Notes: generated from the sequence alone by a model not told the origin. Positions 53,856 to 62,739 are shown, counted from the first letter of the stretch. The stretch is DNA of 64,000 nt from an uncultured Bacteroides sp. (GCF_937912035.1 NZ_CALDPF010000036.1:132002-196001), one strand, 5' to 3'. Program-made: numbers and translations.

Positions 53856-54536
53856 ATGAAGGTTTCGATGTACGATACACTACTGGAGCTGCCACTGTTC
53901 CAGGGATTGACTAAGGAAAATATAACCAGCATCATAGAAAAGGTGAAAATGGGATTTCATAAATATGAAGCCAAACAGAACATCGTTTCGCAAGATGACA
54001 GATGCAACAGTCTGATTTTCATACTTGAAGGCAAGGTTGCCGTCACAACAAACGATCCGATACATAACTTCAAGATTGTGGAAGAGGTACAGGCTCCATA
54101 CATAATAGAACCACAGTCACTATTCGGGATGCGCACAAAATATAATGCATCGTACACTGCAACCGGGGATGTAGATACTCTGAACATTGACAAAAGCTAC
54201 ATTCTGACAAATCTGTGCAAATACGAAATTTTCAACCTGAACTATCTGAACATCCTGAGCAACAGAGCACAGACTGCGAACAACAAGCTGTGGAACTCGC
54301 ACATAGGATGTACCAAAGAAAAGCTTATGAACTTCTTCGCGCTGAGATGTGTGATTCCATACGGAAAGAAAACACTGTTCATCACGATGGAGGATCTGGC
54401 CTCACTGATAGATGACACAAGAATAAACGTATCCAGAGCTCTGAACGAATTTCAGGAAAAAGGGATACTGACATTGGGAAGAAAGAAAATAACTATAGAG
54501 GACTTGGCAAAACTTACCGAAGAGGTGAAGAATTAG
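53856..54536 (+). CDS. Crp/Fnr family transcriptional regulator
   Basis: 226 residues. A cyclic-nucleotide-binding-type beta roll spans about 10-125 (LFQGLTKENITSIIEKVKM, NSLIFILEGKVAVTTND, EEVQAPYIIEPQSLFG), then a dimer helix and a winged helix-turn-helix (about 150-215, FITMEDLASLIDDTRINVSR, ALNEFQEKGILTLGRKKI). There is no Cys cluster for an iron-sulfur centre and the cAMP-contact residues of Crp are not conserved, so the ligand is unknown. Start by the first ATG of the frame after the -7 element. It could regulate downstream genes, but a gap with short repeats separates it from the M3 peptidase gene. Confidence 0.92.
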   Translation: MKVSMYDTLLELPLFQGLTKENITSIIEKVKMGFHKYEAKQNIVSQDDRCNSLIFILEGKVAVTTNDPIHNFKIVEEVQAPYIIEPQSLFGMRTKYNASYTATGDVDTLNIDKSYILTNLCKYEIFNLNYLNILSNRAQTANNKLWNSHIGCTKEKLMNFFALRCVIPYGKKTLFITMEDLASLIDDTRINVSRALNEFQEKGILTLGRKKITIEDLAKLTEEVKN

Positions 54537-54540
54537 TTTT

Positions 54541-54571
54541 GAGTTGTCAGTTCTTAGTTGTTAGTTTTTAG
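54541..54571 (+). repeat. Short degenerate TTAG/GTTGT repeats
   Basis: Between the Crp/Fnr stop and the M3 peptidase ATG: GAGTTGTCAGTTCTTAGTTG followed by TTAGTTTTTAG, a low-complexity run of related 7-10-base units. No function is evident. Confidence 0.4.
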
Positions 54572-54591
54572 AAATATCAAAATATATAAAT

Positions 54592-56628
54592 ATGACAAAT
54601 CCATTTTTACAACCATATAACACACCGCACGATACCACTCCTTTCGACAGAATTAAAATTTCAGACTACGAACCTGCCATAAGAGAAGGCATGAGAGTGG
54701 AAGACGAAGAGATAAAGGCAATTACCGAAAATACGGAAGATCCGGACTTCGGAAACACAATACTGGCACTGGAACATTCGGGAAAACTTTTGGACAAGGT
54801 AACTACAGTGTTTTTCAATCTGATGAGCGCCGAAACCAACGATGAACTCGATGCCATAGCGGAAAAGCTGATGCCTGAACTGACCGAACACAGCAATAAT
54901 ATCAGCCTGAATCCGGTATTGTTCGAAAAGGTGAAAAAAGTGTATGAAAAGAAAGACAGTCTGGAGCTGACAGCAGAAGAGAACAAATTGCTTGAGAAGA
55001 CATACGACGGATTTATCAGAAACGGTGCCAACCTGAACGATGACGATAAGGAGACTTTCAGAAAGTTGTCTGCCGAATTGAGTACGCTTACGCTGAAATT
55101 CTCGCAGAACCACCTGAAGGAAACCAATAAATTCGAACTGCACATAACAGACAGAAACGATCTGGAAGGACTGCCTGAAAGCGCAGTGGAAGCTGCCGAA
55201 CATACAGCAAAAGGTAAAGACAAGGAAGGATGGATATTTACCTTGCAGGCTCCTAGCTATGTGCCGTTCATGAAATACAGCAACCGTCGGGAACTGAGAA
55301 AGCAGATGTATATGGCATACAACACACAGTGTACGCACAATGACGAATGGAACAATATTGACATTGTGAAGCAACTGGTGAACAAGCGTATGGAAATAGC
55401 CCAACTGCTGGGATTCGAGACGTATGCCGACTATGTATTGAAAAAAAGGATGGCGGAAAACAGTGAGAATGTTTACAGACTCCTGAATGACCTGCTGGAA
55501 GCATACTCCCCTACCGCATATAAGGAGATAGAAGAAATAGAACAGTTGGCAAAGGAAACAGAAGGAGACGATTTCACACTTATGCCGTGGGATTTCTCTT
55601 TCTATGCCGAGAAGCTGAAAAGCCGTAAATACAGCCTTGACGAAGAGGCGTTGAGACCATACTTCGAACTTGAAAAGGTGAAAGAAGGTGTATTCGGACT
55701 TGCCACAAGACTATACGGAATAACATTCCATGAGAACAAGGATATACCGGTGTATCATCCTGACGTAATGGCTTTCGAAGTGTTTGATGCCGACGGAAGT
55801 TTCCTGGCTGTGCTCTACACCGACTTCCACCCAAGGGAAGGCAAGCGCTCCGGAGCATGGATGACTAGCTACAAGGAGCAGTGGATAGAAGATGACGGAA
55901 CAAACAGCCGCCCGCATGTTTCGGTTACGATGAACTTCACAAAACCTACAACCGACAAGCCTGCCCTGCTCACATTCTCGGAAGTAAACACATTCCTGCA
56001 TGAATTCGGTCATGCGCTGCACGGAATGTTTGCCAACACACGATTCCAATGTATGAGCGGAACCAACGTGTATTGGGACTTCGTGGAACTTCCATCACAG
56101 ATTATGGAGAACTTTGCGGTGGAAAAGGAATTCCTGAACACATTTGCCAGACATTATATCACCGGTGAAGCTATTCCAGAGAACCTCATCAAGAGTATCA
56201 TCGATTCGCAAAACTTCAACGTGGCATACGCATGCCTGCGACAGTTGAGTTTCGGATTTCTGGATATGGCATGGTACACCAGAAAAGAAGCATTCGATGG
56301 CGACGTGAAAGAATATGAAAAGAAGGCATGGGAAAAGACACAGCTTCTTCCGCAGGTAGATGACACATGTATGAGTGTTCAGTTCGGACACATTATGTCC
56401 GGAGGATATTCTGCCGGATACTATAGCTACAAATGGGCTGAAGTGCTTGATGCGGACGCATTCTCAGTATTCAAGGAGAAAGGTATATTCAACCGCGAAG
56501 TGGCACAGTCTTTCAGAGACAATATACTGTCGAAAGGCGGAACGGAGCATCCTATGACACTGTACAAACGTTTCCGCGGACAGGAACCGGGTATTGAGGC
56601 TTTACTTAGAAGAAATGGAATTAAATAA
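54592..56628 (+). CDS. dcp: M3 family metallopeptidase, peptidyl-dipeptidase Dcp type
   Basis: 678 residues, the usual size of M3A enzymes, and no signal peptide, so cytosolic. The zinc site is HEFGH at 470-474 in NTFLHEFGHALHGMF, with the third ligand Glu in DFVELPSQIMENF about 25 residues on. AYACLRQLSFGFLDMAWY and SGGYSAGYYSYKWAEVLDAD are further family signatures, the latter with substrate-binding Tyr residues. It cleaves short peptides, releasing dipeptides or larger pieces, during peptide turnover. Oligopeptidase A is the alternative assignment. The small lipoprotein gene follows after 8 bp. Confidence 0.93.
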   Translation: MTNPFLQPYNTPHDTTPFDRIKISDYEPAIREGMRVEDEEIKAITENTEDPDFGNTILALEHSGKLLDKVTTVFFNLMSAETNDELDAIAEKLMPELTEHSNNISLNPVLFEKVKKVYEKKDSLELTAEENKLLEKTYDGFIRNGANLNDDDKETFRKLSAELSTLTLKFSQNHLKETNKFELHITDRNDLEGLPESAVEAAEHTAKGKDKEGWIFTLQAPSYVPFMKYSNRRELRKQMYMAYNTQCTHNDEWNNIDIVKQLVNKRMEIAQLLGFETYADYVLKKRMAENSENVYRLLNDLLEAYSPTAYKEIEEIEQLAKETEGDDFTLMPWDFSFYAEKLKSRKYSLDEEALRPYFELEKVKEGVFGLATRLYGITFHENKDIPVYHPDVMAFEVFDADGSFLAVLYTDFHPREGKRSGAWMTSYKEQWIEDDGTNSRPHVSVTMNFTKPTTDKPALLTFSEVNTFLHEFGHALHGMFANTRFQCMSGTNVYWDFVELPSQIMENFAVEKEFLNTFARHYITGEAIPENLIKSIIDSQNFNVAYACLRQLSFGFLDMAWYTRKEAFDGDVKEYEKKAWEKTQLLPQVDDTCMSVQFGHIMSGGYSAGYYSYKWAEVLDADAFSVFKEKGIFNREVAQSFRDNILSKGGTEHPMTLYKRFRGQEPGIEALLRRNGIK

Positions 56629-56636
56629 TTTTTTAT

Positions 56637-57101
56637 ATGACAAGAACAATAAAATATATATTTACGCTGATTGTACTTTCAATTGCATTTTGCGGATGCA
56701 ACCAGGAGGATGATGTATTCGAAATCTTCTCGAGCGGTACGTGGAGGGTAAACAATTATTATACAGACTGTAACTGGAATAATTTGGCGTATAAGCCGGG
56801 TAATCCGGTATTCACAACAGAGAATGATCTGAAAGTAGTGAACTCATTCACTGTAGTTTTCGAGGAAGACGGTTCGATGAAAGGAGAAATAGAAGGTGGA
56901 ACTTTCACTGCCAGATGGAGCGCGAACGCAAAAGACAGAAGTTTCAGTATTACAAACATTACCGCTACAATTAGCCTTAGCGGAAAAAATGCCGAATTCA
57001 TCACAAGGCTGAAAAACGTAAGGTACTATCAGGGAGACAGCAAGACAATGCAACTTGCACCACAGGACAAGACTACTTATATACAGTTCAACCACAGATA
57101 A
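56637..57101 (+). CDS. Small lipocalin-like lipoprotein
   Basis: 154 residues with a lipobox (IAFCGC, Cys21). The mature part begins with FEIFSSGTWRVNNYYTD, has the strand pairs expected of a small META or lipocalin-like barrel (NSFTVVFEEDGSMKGEIEGG, ISLSGKNAEFITRLKNVRYY), and ends in TTYIQFNHR. I recall a DUF4847 family for Bacteroides proteins in this position but cannot confirm it. It lies in a run of closely spaced genes, 8 bp after dcp and 13 bp before the dCMP deaminase gene, all on one strand, so probably one operon. Confidence 0.75.
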   Translation: MTRTIKYIFTLIVLSIAFCGCNQEDDVFEIFSSGTWRVNNYYTDCNWNNLAYKPGNPVFTTENDLKVVNSFTVVFEEDGSMKGEIEGGTFTARWSANAKDRSFSITNITATISLSGKNAEFITRLKNVRYYQGDSKTMQLAPQDKTTYIQFNHR

Positions 57102-57114
57102 AAATTATTATATA

Positions 57115-57555
57115 ATGGAACAGGAAAACAAACAAGAAATATTGGACAAAAGATATATGCGTATGGCACGCATATGGGCTGAAAACTCATACTGCAAACG
57201 CCGTCAGGTAGGAGCGCTTATAGTGAAAGACAAGATGATAATATCAGACGGTTATAACGGTACACCATCAGGCTTCAGCAACGTATGCGAAGACGAAGAC
57301 GGACTGACAATACCATACGTCCTGCACGCAGAAGCAAATGCCATAACAAAAATTGCACGCTCAAACAACAGCAGCGAGGGAGCTACAATGTATGTCACTA
57401 CTTCACCTTGTATAGAATGTGCAAAACTTATCATACAGGCAGGTATAAAAAGACTGGTGTATGGAGAAAAATATCGTCTGGAAGACGGACTCAACCTGCT
57501 CAGGAAAGCAGGTATAGAGGTAGTTTATCTAGAAAACGAACAACAAACTGTATAA
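57115..57555 (+). CDS. dCMP deaminase family protein
   Basis: 146 residues from the ATG at 57115; the frame extends back into the preceding gene but the domain begins here. The zinc-dependent deaminase motif is HAEAN (H71, catalytic E73) with PCIEC (C99, C102); SYCKRRQVGALIVKDKMIIS and DGYNGTPSGFSN are the substrate-binding stretches of the dCMP deaminase group. It converts dCMP to dUMP for thymidylate synthesis in the cytosol. The S41 protease gene follows after 16 bp. Confidence 0.93.
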   Translation: MEQENKQEILDKRYMRMARIWAENSYCKRRQVGALIVKDKMIISDGYNGTPSGFSNVCEDEDGLTIPYVLHAEANAITKIARSNNSSEGATMYVTTSPCIECAKLIIQAGIKRLVYGEKYRLEDGLNLLRKAGIEVVYLENEQQTV

Positions 57556-57571
57556 CATAAAATCTATATAT

Positions 57572-59233
57572 ATGGACAATAAGTATAAACGTTTCATGCC
57601 GATACTTTTGGCTGTAGGAATAGTCATTGGTATTGCTATAGGAGTGTTCTACTCCAATATTTATTCAGGCAACAGGCTTGGAGTAATAAAAGGATCATCC
57701 AACAAGATTAATGCACTCCTGAGAATTGTAAACGATTCGTATGTGGACACTGTGAAGATGGAAGATATGGTGGAAAAAACAATGCCTCTAATCCTGTCGG
57801 AACTTGACCCTCACTCATCGTATATACCGGCACAAAAGCTGGAAGAAGTAAATTCTGAATTGAGAGGACATTTCAGTGGCATAGGTATTCAGTTCACTAT
57901 TAAAGACGACACAATACATGTAAACAGCGTAATACCAGGAGGTCCTTCAGAAAAAGTGGGACTTATGGCAGGCGACCGTATAATAGAAGTTGACGACTCG
58001 GCATTCGTTGGAAAGAAAGTCACTAACAGCGAAGCTATGAAAAGACTGAAAGGAGAAAAAGGAAGTAAAGTGAAACTAGGTATTTTCCGTCCCGGTGAAA
58101 CAGAGACTCTATACTTCAATATTATCAGAGGTGATATTCCTGTTAAAAGTGTTGATGCGGCATATATGATTGACGGTAAGTGGGGATTTGTAAAGGTGAA
58201 CAAATTTGGCGAAACAACTTATCCGGAACTGCTTTTCGCACTCGCAAAATTGAATCAGGAAAATATGCAAGGACTTATTGTTGACCTGCGTGGAAATACA
58301 GGTGGGTACATGGCCGCTGCCATACAAATGGTGAACGAATTTCTGCCGGCAAACAAGCTGATTGTCTATACGGAAGGAAGAAAATATCCTAGAGAGAATT
58401 ATACATCAAACGGAACAGGTAGTAGCCAGTCATTACCTATAGTAGTATTGGTAGATGAAGGTTCGGCATCAGCAAGCGAGATTTTTGCAGGAGCAATTCA
58501 GGACAATGATAGAGGTACTATAATAGGAAGACGCTCGTTCGGTAAAGGACTGGTTCAGCAGCCTATAGAATTTAATGATGGTTCTGCTATCAGACTGACA
58601 ATCGCAAGATATCACACACCTTCAGGAAGGTGCATACAGAAACCATACGAACAAGGTAAGGGAGCTGAATACGAAATGGACTTGCTCACCAGATATGAAC
58701 ACGGAGAATTCTTCTCGGCAGACAGCATCAAGCAAAATGAAAATGAAATTTATTACACAGGACTGGGAAGAAAAGTTTATGGTGGCGGAGGTATAATGCC
58801 TGACATATTTGTTCCGCACGACACTCTAGGTATGACATCGTATTTCAGGATGGCAGCCAATAGAGGACTTATTATAAGATATGCTTTCGATTATACAGAC
58901 CAGAACAGAAACAAACTGATAGAGTATAAGACTAATGAAGAAATGAGCGATTATCTGAAGACACAGAATCTGCTGGTAAAATTCTCTAAATGGGCTGACA
59001 AAAAAGGACTGCAACGAAGAAACAATATGCTCATTACCTCAAAAGACTTGTTCGAAACCAGTATTTTCGGAAATATAATTTATAATATGCTCGGCATTGA
59101 AGAGTATATTAAATATTTGAACAAAACCGACAATACTGTGATAAAAGCGGTAGAAGTACTTGAAAAAGGAGAATCTGTTCCAAAAGCTCCAGAAACAACC
59201 AAAGAAGTACAGACAGGAAAAGAAGCTGCATAA
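57572..59233 (+). CDS. S41 family C-terminal processing protease (CtpA/Prc type)
   Basis: 553 residues. An N-terminal membrane anchor (MPILLAVGIVIGIAIGVFY) places the rest in the periplasm. A PDZ domain (about 90-175, GHFSGIGIQFTIKDDTIHV, GGPSEKVGLMAGDRIIEV) precedes the peptidase domain, where S300 in DEGSASASEIFAG and K325 in SFGKGLVQQP form the Ser-Lys dyad with the family's 25-residue spacing. It trims or degrades periplasmic and secreted proteins from their C-termini. The stop overlaps the start of the next gene (TAATG), so translation is coupled. Confidence 0.95.
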   Translation: MDNKYKRFMPILLAVGIVIGIAIGVFYSNIYSGNRLGVIKGSSNKINALLRIVNDSYVDTVKMEDMVEKTMPLILSELDPHSSYIPAQKLEEVNSELRGHFSGIGIQFTIKDDTIHVNSVIPGGPSEKVGLMAGDRIIEVDDSAFVGKKVTNSEAMKRLKGEKGSKVKLGIFRPGETETLYFNIIRGDIPVKSVDAAYMIDGKWGFVKVNKFGETTYPELLFALAKLNQENMQGLIVDLRGNTGGYMAAAIQMVNEFLPANKLIVYTEGRKYPRENYTSNGTGSSQSLPIVVLVDEGSASASEIFAGAIQDNDRGTIIGRRSFGKGLVQQPIEFNDGSAIRLTIARYHTPSGRCIQKPYEQGKGAEYEMDLLTRYEHGEFFSADSIKQNENEIYYTGLGRKVYGGGGIMPDIFVPHDTLGMTSYFRMAANRGLIIRYAFDYTDQNRNKLIEYKTNEEMSDYLKTQNLLVKFSKWADKKGLQRRNNMLITSKDLFETSIFGNIIYNMLGIEEYIKYLNKTDNTVIKAVEVLEKGESVPKAPETTKEVQTGKEAA

Positions 59234-59784
59234 TGGAAGAAAAGAGTGAAATAAGAAAGCATATAGCTGAAAAGAAAAAAGAATTTTCGGATGATGAACT
59301 TATGGCATTATCTTCAGTCATAATGGAAAGACTGGAAGATAATGTTATCCTGAAATGTGCCAAAACAATATTGATGTACTACTCACTGCCAGATGAGGTT
59401 TTCACACACGACTTTATTGAAAAATGGAGCAAAGAAAAAACTATTCTATTGCCGGTAGTAAAAGGTGATGAACTTGAAATAAAAGTTTATGGCGGTAAAG
59501 AATATATGAAGAAAGGCAGTTTCAATATTGATGAACCGCAAGGTGAAGCTTACTATGACCTGACATCGATTGATGCTGCCATAATACCTGGAATTTCATT
59601 CGACAGGCACGGCAACAGGCTTGGCAGAGGAAAAGGCTATTATGACCGTTTCCTGAAAAAACTGAACACATTCAAGATTGGAGTGTGCTTCGGATTTCAG
59701 TTAAACGACGAAATTCCACACAACGATCATGACATAGTGATGGATGAGGTATGGACAGAAGATGGATATGTCAGCAAAAAATGA
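59233..59784 (+). CDS. 5-formyltetrahydrofolate cyclo-ligase
   Basis: 183 residues. The C-terminal signature GNRLGRGKGYYDRFL is diagnostic; the N-terminal helix with conserved basic residues (EIRKHIAEKKKEF) and VLLPVV-type strand (TILLPVVKGDELEIKVY) agree. It converts 5-formyl-THF to 5,10-methenyl-THF with ATP. Last gene of the plus-strand run starting at dcp. Its 3' end overlaps the convergent DUF721 gene by 14 bp, and its terminator lies inside that gene. Confidence 0.93.
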   Translation: MEEKSEIRKHIAEKKKEFSDDELMALSSVIMERLEDNVILKCAKTILMYYSLPDEVFTHDFIEKWSKEKTILLPVVKGDELEIKVYGGKEYMKKGSFNIDEPQGEAYYDLTSIDAAIIPGISFDRHGNRLGRGKGYYDRFLKKLNTFKIGVCFGFQLNDEIPHNDHDIVMDEVWTEDGYVSKK

Positions 59785-60061
59785 TATCAGTAATAACCTG
59801 GGCTCCCACACGGGAGTTCAGGTTTTTTATTAATAAATCACGCCCCATCTGCAGCTCCTGACGTATAACTGACGATGAAAGCTGTACGTATAATGTCTGA
59901 TTCTTTATATATATGTTGGTTGTATATTTGAATATTACAGGTCCTACAACATCTTTCCACGAATCAATAAGACGATATTGGTTAAGAGGGGTTTCCAAAC
60001 CTTCCTGACGCAAAAGCTGCATTATCACATCACCCAGTTTTTCTGTATTATTCCGTTTCAT
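59771..60061 (-). CDS. DUF721 protein, DciA-like helicase loader candidate
   Basis: 96 residues. The DUF721 fold is shown by EKLGDVIMQLLRQEGLETPL, then RLIDSWKDVVGPVIFKYTTN (the W..VVG motif) and IYIKNQTLYVQLSSSVIRQE. In bacteria without DnaC/DnaI, DUF721 proteins (DciA) load the replicative helicase. The start overlaps the end of recF by 14 bp, coupling it to recF. The 3' end overlaps the cyclo-ligase gene tail to tail. Confidence 0.88.
   Translation of the reverse strand: MKRNNTEKLGDVIMQLLRQEGLETPLNQYRLIDSWKDVVGPVIFKYTTNIYIKNQTLYVQLSSSVIRQELQMGRDLLIKNLNSRVGAQVITDIIFC
59795..59829 (+). terminator. Terminator of the dcp-to-cyclo-ligase run, inside the DUF721 coding region
   Basis: 59795-59807 pairs with 59812-59824 over 13 bp including two G-U pairs, ACAC loop, then T6. 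As DNA it lies wholly within the last codons of the convergent DUF721 gene. Confidence 0.8.
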
Positions 60062-61172
60062 CCGACATTTCCTTTCTTTCTGTTACATTTCCGTTCTCAA
60101 CTTCAAACAGTTTATAGTCTCCGTCTATCTTCCTTAAAATCTTATCCAGATGGTCTCGATTGGTGTCAGTAACAAATATCTGACCGAAACTGTCGCCTGC
60201 CACAAGTTTTACTATCTGCTCTACCCTATGAGCATCAAGTTTGTCGAATATATCGTCAAGCAGCACTATAGGAGTTGTACGGCTACCAGTACGTTTCAAA
60301 AACTCAAACTGAGCCAGTTTCAATGCTATAAGATATGTTTTATTCTGTCCTTGCGAACCTTCACGCTTTATCGGGAAATCACCCAATTTCATTATCAGAT
60401 CATCCTTATGTATCCCTTTCAGGGAGTATCCCATAATCAAATCTTTCTGACGGCTACCACGAATAATCTCTAGCAAATTACCCTGCGAAGCGTGCGACTC
60501 GTATTCAAGACTTACAGTCTCCATATCCTCGGATATGAAAGAATAATATGACTGAAACACCTTGACAAACTCGTCGATAAACTGTCTGCGCTTCTTATAG
60601 ACAATCTCGCCGGACGACGCCATCATCTCTTCCCATACATTCATCAGCTCCGGTTCAGGCTCCACTTCCGATTTAAGCAACGTATTACGTTGGAGCATGG
60701 CCTTATTGTATCGTATAAGTGCATCAAGATATTCACGGTCGAACTGAGAAATTACGACATCAATGAACCGGCGGCGTTCTTCGCTTCCGCCCAGAATCAG
60801 TACAGAATCGGATGGTGAAACCATTACAAGTGGGATGAGACCAATATGATCCGAAAGTCGTGTATATTCCTTTTTATTACGCTTGAACTGTTTTTTTTGT
60901 TTTCGTTTGAGTCCGCAATATACTTCTTCCGGCTCACCGTTGTCAGTCTGATAGAAGCCTTGTACCACAAAAAAATCACGGTCGTGAAATATATTCTGCG
61001 TATCAATAGGATTTGTAGCACTCTTACAGAATGAAAGGTAATATACGGCATCCATAAGATTGGTCTTTCCCATACCGTTACGGCCTATAATACAGTTCAT
61101 TTTAGGAGAAAAAGAAAGTTCTGCCTGCTCGATGTTCTTGTAATTTAATATTGAGATGCGTTTAAGCCACAT
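60048..61172 (-). CDS. recF: DNA replication and repair protein RecF
   Basis: 374 residues from the ATG at 61172; the open frame continues upstream, but the protein family starts here (MWLKRISILNYKNIEQAELS). Walker A is CIIGRNGMGKTN, the signature motif region is REGSQGQNKTYLIALKLAQF and Walker B is TTPIVLLDDIFDKLDAHR. RecF helps load RecA at gaps. It is followed by the overlapping DUF721 gene. An exact -7 element lies at 61194-61201 on the minus strand, which would give an almost leaderless message from this start. Confidence 0.96.
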   Translation of the reverse strand: MWLKRISILNYKNIEQAELSFSPKMNCIIGRNGMGKTNLMDAVYYLSFCKSATNPIDTQNIFHDRDFFVVQGFYQTDNGEPEEVYCGLKRKQKKQFKRNKKEYTRLSDHIGLIPLVMVSPSDSVLILGGSEERRRFIDVVISQFDREYLDALIRYNKAMLQRNTLLKSEVEPEPELMNVWEEMMASSGEIVYKKRRQFIDEFVKVFQSYYSFISEDMETVSLEYESHASQGNLLEIIRGSRQKDLIMGYSLKGIHKDDLIMKLGDFPIKREGSQGQNKTYLIALKLAQFEFLKRTGSRTTPIVLLDDIFDKLDAHRVEQIVKLVAGDSFGQIFVTDTNRDHLDKILRKIDGDYKLFEVENGNVTERKEMSDETE

Positions 61173-61193
61173 AATTAAGTCATGTTTTAGCCA

Positions 61194-61201
61194 CAAAAAT
61201 A
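61194..61201 (-). promoter_or_regulatory. -7 element of recF
   Basis: TATTTTTG on the minus strand, exact TAnnTTTG, 22 bp before the ATG at 61172; supports that start. Confidence 0.5.
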
Positions 61202-61264
61202 ACAATAAAAGCATGATTGATAAAAAAAGATGCCGACAAATTTCGTTTATAAACATAAATAAAT

Positions 61265-61272
61265 TACTTTTG
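61265..61272 (+). promoter_or_regulatory. -7 element of the TPR protein gene
   Basis: TACTTTTG, exact TAnnTTTG, 47 bp before the ATG at 61319. Confidence 0.55.
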
Positions 61273-61318
61273 CTGTCCGAAATACACATTAGAAATAATA
61301 ATAAAAAATAATATAACA

Positions 61319-61996
61319 ATGAGTCAACAAAAAAACACAAATGATTTGCTGAACATGGATGAAACTATCAGCAATTCTGAAGAATTCCTTATCAAAAACA
61401 AGAATTTGTTATTGGGTGCAGTTATTGCATTGGTAGTTATCGTAGGCGGATACATGGCATATAAGAACTTTGTATCTGAACCTAAAGAATTAAAAGCTTC
61501 TGAAGCTATCTTCAAAGGTGAACAATATTTCGGTGCTGATAACTATGAAGCAGCGTTGAATGGTGACAGCCTTGGATTCGCCGGTTTCGTGAAATTGGCT
61601 GACGAATTCAGTGGTACAAAAGCCGGAAACCTTGCAAACGCATACGCCGGAATCTGCTACGCACAGCTTGGCAAATACGAAGATGCAGAGAAATATTTGA
61701 GCAAATTTGATGGTGACGACCAGTTGGTTGCTCCTGCAATACTTGGCACTATGGGTAACTGCTATGCACAGATGGGACAGTTGGACAAAGCTGCTTCAAC
61801 ACTTATCAAGGCTGCAAAACGTGCAAACAGCATGTCACTGAGCCCTATATATCTTATACAAGCAGGACAGATTCTTGAAAAACAAGGCAAGAATGCTGAA
61901 GCAGTAGAAGCTTATAAGACTGTAAAGAAAGATTATGCCAACTCATATCAGGCGATGGACATTGACAAATATATAGAACGCGCTTCTATTAAATAA
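61319..61996 (+). CDS. Membrane-anchored TPR protein, YfgM-like
   Basis: 225 residues. One membrane segment near residues 30-48 (LLLGAVIALVVIVGGYMAY) with a short cytosolic N-terminus, then TPR-type repeats in the periplasmic part (GNLANAYAGICYAQLGKYED, GTMGNCYAQMGQLDKAASTL, AGQILEKQGKNAEAVEAYKT). The layout matches YfgM-like proteins that work with periplasmic chaperones or the Sec translocon; that role is inference. It is divergent from recF and followed by its own terminator before ribH. Confidence 0.88.
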   Translation: MSQQKNTNDLLNMDETISNSEEFLIKNKNLLLGAVIALVVIVGGYMAYKNFVSEPKELKASEAIFKGEQYFGADNYEAALNGDSLGFAGFVKLADEFSGTKAGNLANAYAGICYAQLGKYEDAEKYLSKFDGDDQLVAPAILGTMGNCYAQMGQLDKAASTLIKAAKRANSMSLSPIYLIQAGQILEKQGKNAEAVEAYKTVKKDYANSYQAMDIDKYIERASIK

Positions 61997-62012
61997 TAAA
62001 CTTATTACTTAC

Positions 62013-62073
62013 AAGCACGGATTTCCGGCGCAGGAACAGTTTGCGCAGAAGGAGTTCCGTGCTTATTTTTTTT
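62013..62073 (+). terminator. Terminator between the TPR gene and ribH
   Basis: AAGCACGGA (62013-62021) pairs with 62056-62064 and a T-rich run follows; a GCGCA/TGCGC inner stem closes the loop region. It does not have the FMN riboswitch consensus. Confidence 0.8.
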
Positions 62074-62100
62074 ATCATAACTCTACTAAATATTCAAAAC

Positions 62101-62595
62101 ATGGCAACAGCTTACCACAATCTATCGGATTATGACTTCAATTCAGTGCCTGACGCATCAGAAATGAGATTCGGAATAGTAGTATCTGAATGGAACAGTA
62201 ATATTACAGGAGCACTACTGGAAGGTGCTGTAAAGACTTTGAAGAAACATGGTGCAAAAGACGAAAATATACACGTACAGACAGTACCTGGAAGTTTCGA
62301 ACTGACTTACGGATCTGCACAAATGATAAAAAGCAATAAATTCGATGCAATAATAGCAATAGGATGCGTTGTAAGAGGTGATACACCACATTTTGATTAT
62401 GTTTGTGCCGGAACAACACAAGGTATAGCTCATCTGAACGCAACAACCGACATACCAGTGATTTACGGTCTGATAACAACCAATACTATGGAACAGGCTG
62501 AAGACAGAGCTGGTGGAAAACTGGGAAATAAAGGTGACGAATGTGCAATTACTGCAATAAAAATGATAGATTTCTCTTGCAGATTAAAAAAATAG
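62101..62595 (+). CDS. ribH: 6,7-dimethyl-8-ribityllumazine synthase
   Basis: 164 residues from the ATG at 62101; a frame opening at 62041 runs through the terminator hairpin and is not used. Motifs: FGIVVSEWNSNITGALLEGA with the substrate-binding Trp-Asn, VPGSFELTYGSAQMI, AIGCVVRGDTPHFDYVC with the catalytic His, and PVIYGLITTNTMEQAEDRAG. It makes the lumazine precursor of riboflavin and assembles as an icosahedral or pentameric shell in the cytosol. The tRNA promoter's -33 lies within its last codons. Confidence 0.96.
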   Translation: MATAYHNLSDYDFNSVPDASEMRFGIVVSEWNSNITGALLEGAVKTLKKHGAKDENIHVQTVPGSFELTYGSAQMIKSNKFDAIIAIGCVVRGDTPHFDYVCAGTTQGIAHLNATTDIPVIYGLITTNTMEQAEDRAGGKLGNKGDECAITAIKMIDFSCRLKK

Positions 62596-62606
62596 TTGTA
62601 TCTTTG
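62577..62606 (+). promoter_or_regulatory. Promoter of the tRNA cluster
   Basis: TTG at 62577-62579, 19 bp, TATCTTTG (exact TAnnTTTG) at 62599-62606. The -33 is inside the ribH coding end. A small hairpin (62623-62638) lies in the leader. Confidence 0.7.
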
Positions 62607-62656
62607 CATCGCAATTGAAAAAAGCAACACTTGTTGCTAATGTTTCAATAGCTAAA

Positions 62657-62739
62657 GGGCAAATACCAGAGTGGCCAAATGGGGCAGACTGTAAATCTGC
62701 TGGCTTACGCCTTCGGTGGTTCGAATCCATCTTTGCCCA
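62657..62739 (+). tRNA. tRNA-Tyr (GTA), copy 1
   Basis: 83 nt, class II with a long variable arm. The acceptor GGGCAAA pairs fully with TTTGCCC, discriminator A73; anticodon GTA at 62691-62693 in a CTGTAAA loop; T-loop TTCGAAT. CCA is not encoded. Confidence 0.97.

Noticed and set aside
54661..55404. Long open frame (247 codons) on the minus strand inside the M3 peptidase gene
   Set aside because: It is fully antisense to a well-conserved gene, lacks recognisable domains and is Cys/Phe/His-rich as expected of a shadow frame.
61173..61340. N-terminal extension of RecF by 56 residues
   Set aside because: The extension is hydrophobic and overlaps the divergent TPR gene's control region; RecF proteins begin at MWLKRISILN-type sequence and a -7 element lies between.
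62005..62100. FMN riboswitch upstream of ribH
   Set aside because: The structure is a simple terminator-like hairpin with a T run; the conserved multi-helix FMN aptamer sequence is absent.
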